From NCBI GenBank assembly GCA_900766395.1, contig CAAFWB010000060.1, forward strand, positions 1-6,888: a stretch of DNA of 6,888 nt, given 5' to 3'. The stretch's first letter is position 1, and each line of letters starts with the position of its first letter. Below the pieces are notes generated by a model. That model worked only from the letters and a program-made list of their open reading frames with translations, was not told the origin of the DNA and did no database searches. Positions 4,707-6,888 of this stretch are shown one piece after another. A program made the translations under genes and the position numbers. This DNA is from Clostridia bacterium. GTDB taxonomy: Bacteria > Bacillota > Clostridia > Christensenellales > UBA1242.

Positions 4707-4788
4707 ATTCACTTCCAAATTAACATTTTTCTCCTCTATAACACTATATTGAAATGAGGTTAAAAATGTTTGTGTTTGGAGGTAAAAA
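4707..4788. promoter_or_regulatory. Divergent control region between DUF3343 and cysteine desulfurase genes
   Basis: These 82 bases must start transcription in both directions unless the desulfurase is reached from upstream. Plus-strand candidate: TTAACA (4720-4725) with TATATT (4745-4750), spacing 19, which is long. Minus-strand candidate: -10 box TATAGT (4748-4743) without a good -35. The two -10 boxes overlap, so the pair may compete or be co-regulated. Exact promoters are uncertain. Confidence 0.35.
4709..4726 (-). other. Possible five-codon leader frame (MLIWK) before the DUF3343 gene
   Basis: On the minus strand AGAGGAG (4737-4731) lies four bases before an ATG that opens a frame of five codons ending in TGA. 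That stop is two bases before ATG 4706 of the DUF3343 gene. Re-initiation or coupling is possible. The alternative is that AGAGGAG serves the in-frame TTG at 4718, at a long spacing of 12 bases. Confidence 0.3.
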
Positions 4789-5913
4789 GTGATTTATTTT
4801 GATAACAGCGCAACTTCGCGCATAAAACCGCCCGAGGTCGTCATGGGTGTTTTGGGGGGACTTACAAAATACTCAGCCAATCCTGGCCGCGCGGGACACG
4901 ATCTCAGCCTTATGACCTCCATTGAAGTTATGGGCGTGCGTGAAAAGATACGCTCTCATGTTGGAGCAGAATCGGCAGAAAATATAATTTTTACATCAAA
5001 TTGTTCTGAGGCTCTAAACTATGCAATTCTTGGGAGTGTGAAACGCGGCGGGCATATCATAATTACTTGCAACGAGCATAATTCGGTCTATCGTCCAGTT
5101 GAATATTTGAAAAAAAACTATAATGTTTCTTATTCTGTATGCCAAACAGACTCAAACGGAATTATCACAGCACATGAAATTGAAAAGCTAATCACTCCAA
5201 GAACCTATCTTGTGGTTTGCAATCATATTTCAAATGTAAACGGCGACATGGCTGATATTCACGCAATCGGCAAACTTTGCTTTGACAGAAATATATTGTT
5301 CTTGGTTGACGGCGCACAATCTTTGGGTCATGAGAAAATTAATATGCAAAAAGATTATATCGACTTTTTGGCGGTTGCGGGTCATAAAGGTCTTATGGGT
5401 CCGCAAGGCAGTGGTGCTCTTGTTATCAACGGGAACATAAAACTGAGCCCAATTAAGCATGGCGGTTCAGGCACAAATTCAGTTGAAAGCACAATGCCTG
5501 AGGATTATCCCGAAAGGCTTGAAGCGGGAACAATCGCAACACCTTGCATTCTGGGACTTGGAGCAGGGGTGACCTATGTCGAAAAACACTTTGATGAAAT
5601 TCGACAAAAAATTGAAGCGGTTTCAAAATATGCGTTTGATAGATTGGAAGAATTAAGTAATATAATTATATATACAAAATATAATAATGCAAAAAATGGT
5701 GTAATCGCTTTTAATGTGAAGAATATGCAGTCAACAACTGTTGCCGACATTCTTAATCAAAACGGAATTTGCGTGCGATCGGGATTGCATTGTGCCCCTT
5801 TGAAGCATCGAAGCCTTGGAACGCTCGAAAATGGTTGCGTGCGAATTTCATTCTCACATTTCAACAATACGGTTGAAGTCGACAAGATGATTGAGGTGCT
5901 AAAAACGCTTTGA
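4789..5913 (+). CDS. Cysteine desulfurase, SufS-like (class V aminotransferase fold)
   Basis: PLP enzyme that removes sulfur (or selenium) from cysteine (selenocysteine) and passes it on as an enzyme-bound persulfide; cytoplasmic. The 374 residues are full length. They begin MIYFDNSAT and show FTSNCSEALN (68-77), the PLP-stacking His in NEHNSV (H97), VDGAQ with D174, the Schiff-base lysine K200 in GHKGLMGPQG, RLEAGTIATP (243-252), and the catalytic cysteine C335 in RSGLHCAPL, as in group II enzymes. These motifs fit the EF2568-type subfamily (TIGR01977), often found with DUF3343 and orphan SelD, rather than housekeeping IscS. It starts at GTG 4789 with GGAGG (4778-4782) six bases upstream. 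It is divergent from DUF3343. No scaffold or suf gene lies within view. I saw no terminator before hrcA, so read-through is possible. Confidence 0.93.
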   Translation: MIYFDNSATSRIKPPEVVMGVLGGLTKYSANPGRAGHDLSLMTSIEVMGVREKIRSHVGAESAENIIFTSNCSEALNYAILGSVKRGGHIIITCNEHNSVYRPVEYLKKNYNVSYSVCQTDSNGIITAHEIEKLITPRTYLVVCNHISNVNGDMADIHAIGKLCFDRNILFLVDGAQSLGHEKINMQKDYIDFLAVAGHKGLMGPQGSGALVINGNIKLSPIKHGGSGTNSVESTMPEDYPERLEAGTIATPCILGLGAGVTYVEKHFDEIRQKIEAVSKYAFDRLEELSNIIIYTKYNNAKNGVIAFNVKNMQSTTVADILNQNGICVRSGLHCAPLKHRSLGTLENGCVRISFSHFNNTVEVDKMIEVLKTL

Positions 5914-5955
5914 AAAAAAAGTAAAAAAAATTTTTAAAAATGTGACATAAAAGTG

Positions 5956-5983
5956 TTGCATTTTTTTTAAATTGGCATATAAT
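5956..5983 (+). promoter_or_regulatory. Promoter of hrcA
   Basis: TTGCAT (5956-5961), a 16-base spacer and a perfect TATAAT (5978-5983). The transcript should start near 5990, within the left arm of the CIRCE element, the usual geometry for HrcA-controlled promoters. Confidence 0.8.
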
Positions 5984-5987
5984 AGTG

Positions 5988-6014
5988 TTAGCAGTCGAAA
6001 AAAGAGAGTGCTAG
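5988..6014 (+). promoter_or_regulatory. CIRCE operator (HrcA binding site)
   Basis: TTAGCAGTC, nine bases, GAGTGCTAG. Compared with the consensus TTAGCACTC-N9-GAGTGCTAA, each arm has one change (C to G at the seventh base, and the final A to G), and the spacer is exactly nine. Two more bases pair on the outside (5986-5987 with 6015-6016). HrcA bound here would repress its own operon until heat or misfolded protein titrates GroEL. Confidence 0.95.
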
Positions 6015-6038
6015 CAAGAAATCAAAAAGGAGGCAGAG

Positions 6039-6888
6039 ATGGAAACAAAATTGAGCGAAAGAAAACACAAAATTCTTATTCGTGCAATCGAGGACTACAT
6101 TTCTGACGCTTGTCCAATAACGAGTGGTGCAGTGCAACAAAAACATCTCAAAGAAGTTTCATCTGCAACACTCAGAAATGAACTTAATGCACTTGAAGCA
6201 ATGGGCTACCTCAAACAACTCCACACATCGAGTGGGCGTGTTCCAACAACAGAAGGATACAAATATTATGTTTCGTGGCTTCTTGATGGAACAGCACCAG
6301 ATGAGGAAGAACTTGAAAGGGTGCGCGAAGTGTTTGAACAAAAATCCTCAAGCATTTCTGAAATAATTTCGCAAATTGCTCAAATTGTTTCGCAAGCAAC
6401 GAACTATCCGACTGTTATTGTCACAAATGGATATGACAAACTTGTGATTGACGAAATCAACATTGTGCCACTCATTGACAAACAAGCACTCATGCTTCTA
6501 AAGACAAAAAGTGGTGTCATTCACAACACATTTTCGGCATCTGCTTCACAGAAGAATTGTCAAGACGCAGGGCACTTCCTAACCAAAACTTATCGTGGCA
6601 AAACGATTGGAGAAATGGTTGAAAACTTTTCGCTTGACTACAAAAATCTTCAAAACAAACTATCGAGTTTTATTGGAGTTGTCGAAAATGTCATAAAACT
6701 ACTCAAACAAATTTCAAAAGTGGCAAGCGTTGACATTAGGCATGAAGGAAGTGCAAAACTATTGGTTGATTCCACACTTGAGCAAGCAAAAAACATATTT
6801 AACTTGCTTGAAGATGAAGAAGCACTGATTGATGTTGTTGATAGTGGAGAACAAGACGGAATTACGCTTGATATTGATGAACACGAAA
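6039..6888 (+). CDS. hrcA: Heat-inducible transcription repressor HrcA (3' end beyond the window)
   Basis: Repressor of class I heat-shock genes; binds CIRCE as a dimer and needs GroEL for activity. AAGGAGG (6027-6033) lies five bases before ATG 6039. The frame stays open for 283 codons to the window end, about 60 residues short of the usual length of about 340. The N-terminal winged helix runs LSERKHKILIRAIEDYI (5-21), the recognition helix SSATLRNELNALEAMGYL (41-58), and the conserved wing HTSSGRVPTTEGYKYYV (62-78). The GAF-like and inserted dimerisation parts follow (about 105 onward), including SSFIGVVENVIKLL. It is controlled by its own promoter and CIRCE site. The next genes are probably grpE, dnaK and dnaJ, but they are not in view. 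Confidence 0.97.
   Translation, partial: METKLSERKHKILIRAIEDYISDACPITSGAVQQKHLKEVSSATLRNELNALEAMGYLKQLHTSSGRVPTTEGYKYYVSWLLDGTAPDEEELERVREVFEQKSSSISEIISQIAQIVSQATNYPTVIVTNGYDKLVIDEINIVPLIDKQALMLLKTKSGVIHNTFSASASQKNCQDAGHFLTKTYRGKTIGEMVENFSLDYKNLQNKLSSFIGVVENVIKLLKQISKVASVDIRHEGSAKLLVDSTLEQAKNIFNLLEDEEALIDVVDSGEQDGITLDIDEHE

Noticed and set aside
5914..5955. Terminator after the cysteine desulfurase
   Set aside because: The stretch has A and T runs but no G+C-containing stem, so no intrinsic terminator can be supported.
6124..6399. Three open frames of 60-80 codons around 6124-6399 on both strands
   Set aside because: All lie inside hrcA in other frames. The hrcA frame is open from 6039 to the window end with strong family motifs.
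1..6888. CRISPR array, transposase, tRNA or rRNA genes
   Set aside because: No regularly spaced repeats, no transposase-like frame with flanking repeats, and no tRNA or rRNA signature sequences were seen on either strand.

Overview
The window looks like chromosome of a low-GC Gram-positive bacterium (Bacillota), most likely an uncultured member of Clostridia. The grounds are strongly A+T-rich DNA, AGGAGG-type ribosome binding sites, TTGACA/TATAAT-type promoters, intrinsic terminators made of a hairpin plus a T run, an HrcA repressor with its CIRCE operator, ribosomal protein S21, and a DUF3343/cysteine desulfurase pair that is known mainly from Clostridia and relatives. TGA is used as a stop (ends of the first gene and of the cysteine desulfurase) and TGG as Trp, so the code is standard. 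The taxonomic call is inference; no rRNA is present.

Layout. Positions 1-378 hold the end, or possibly all, of an acidic Gln/Glu-rich protein of unknown function, followed by a strong intrinsic terminator (391-424). A promoter whose -35 box sits in that terminator starts a four-gene operon: nth (endonuclease III, base excision repair), obgE/cgtA (ribosome-assembly GTPase, overlapping nth by 32 bases), a YhbY-type CRM-domain ribosome-assembly protein, and a 128-residue protein of unknown function, closed by a terminator at 3067-3092. A 323-base spacer rich in inverted repeats leads to rpsU (S21), transcribed alone from a near-consensus promoter and ended by its own terminator. A 512-base stretch with no convincing gene follows. 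It contains an orphan terminator at 3676-3717 and, next to the following gene, a hairpin that would hide that gene's ribosome binding site. The following gene encodes a 122-residue charged, Met-rich unknown protein. It converges on a minus-strand DUF3343 (putative Se/S carrier) gene, which is divergent from a SufS-like cysteine desulfurase. After this comes hrcA behind a CIRCE operator, cut off by the window end; grpE-dnaK-dnaJ would be the expected next genes.

How the genes fit together. obgE, yhbY and rpsU all serve ribosome assembly or translation. nth shares the promoter, so DNA repair and ribosome maturation are co-expressed. The DUF3343 and cysteine desulfurase genes probably form a small sulfur (or selenium) mobilisation module. 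hrcA opens the class I heat-shock regulon. Most genes are housekeeping; the less ordinary material lies in the non-coding DNA: a probable leaderless start for nth, paired operator-like repeats before rpsU, an unexplained transcription unit after rpsU, and the duplicated anti-Shine-Dalgarno element before the 122-residue protein.
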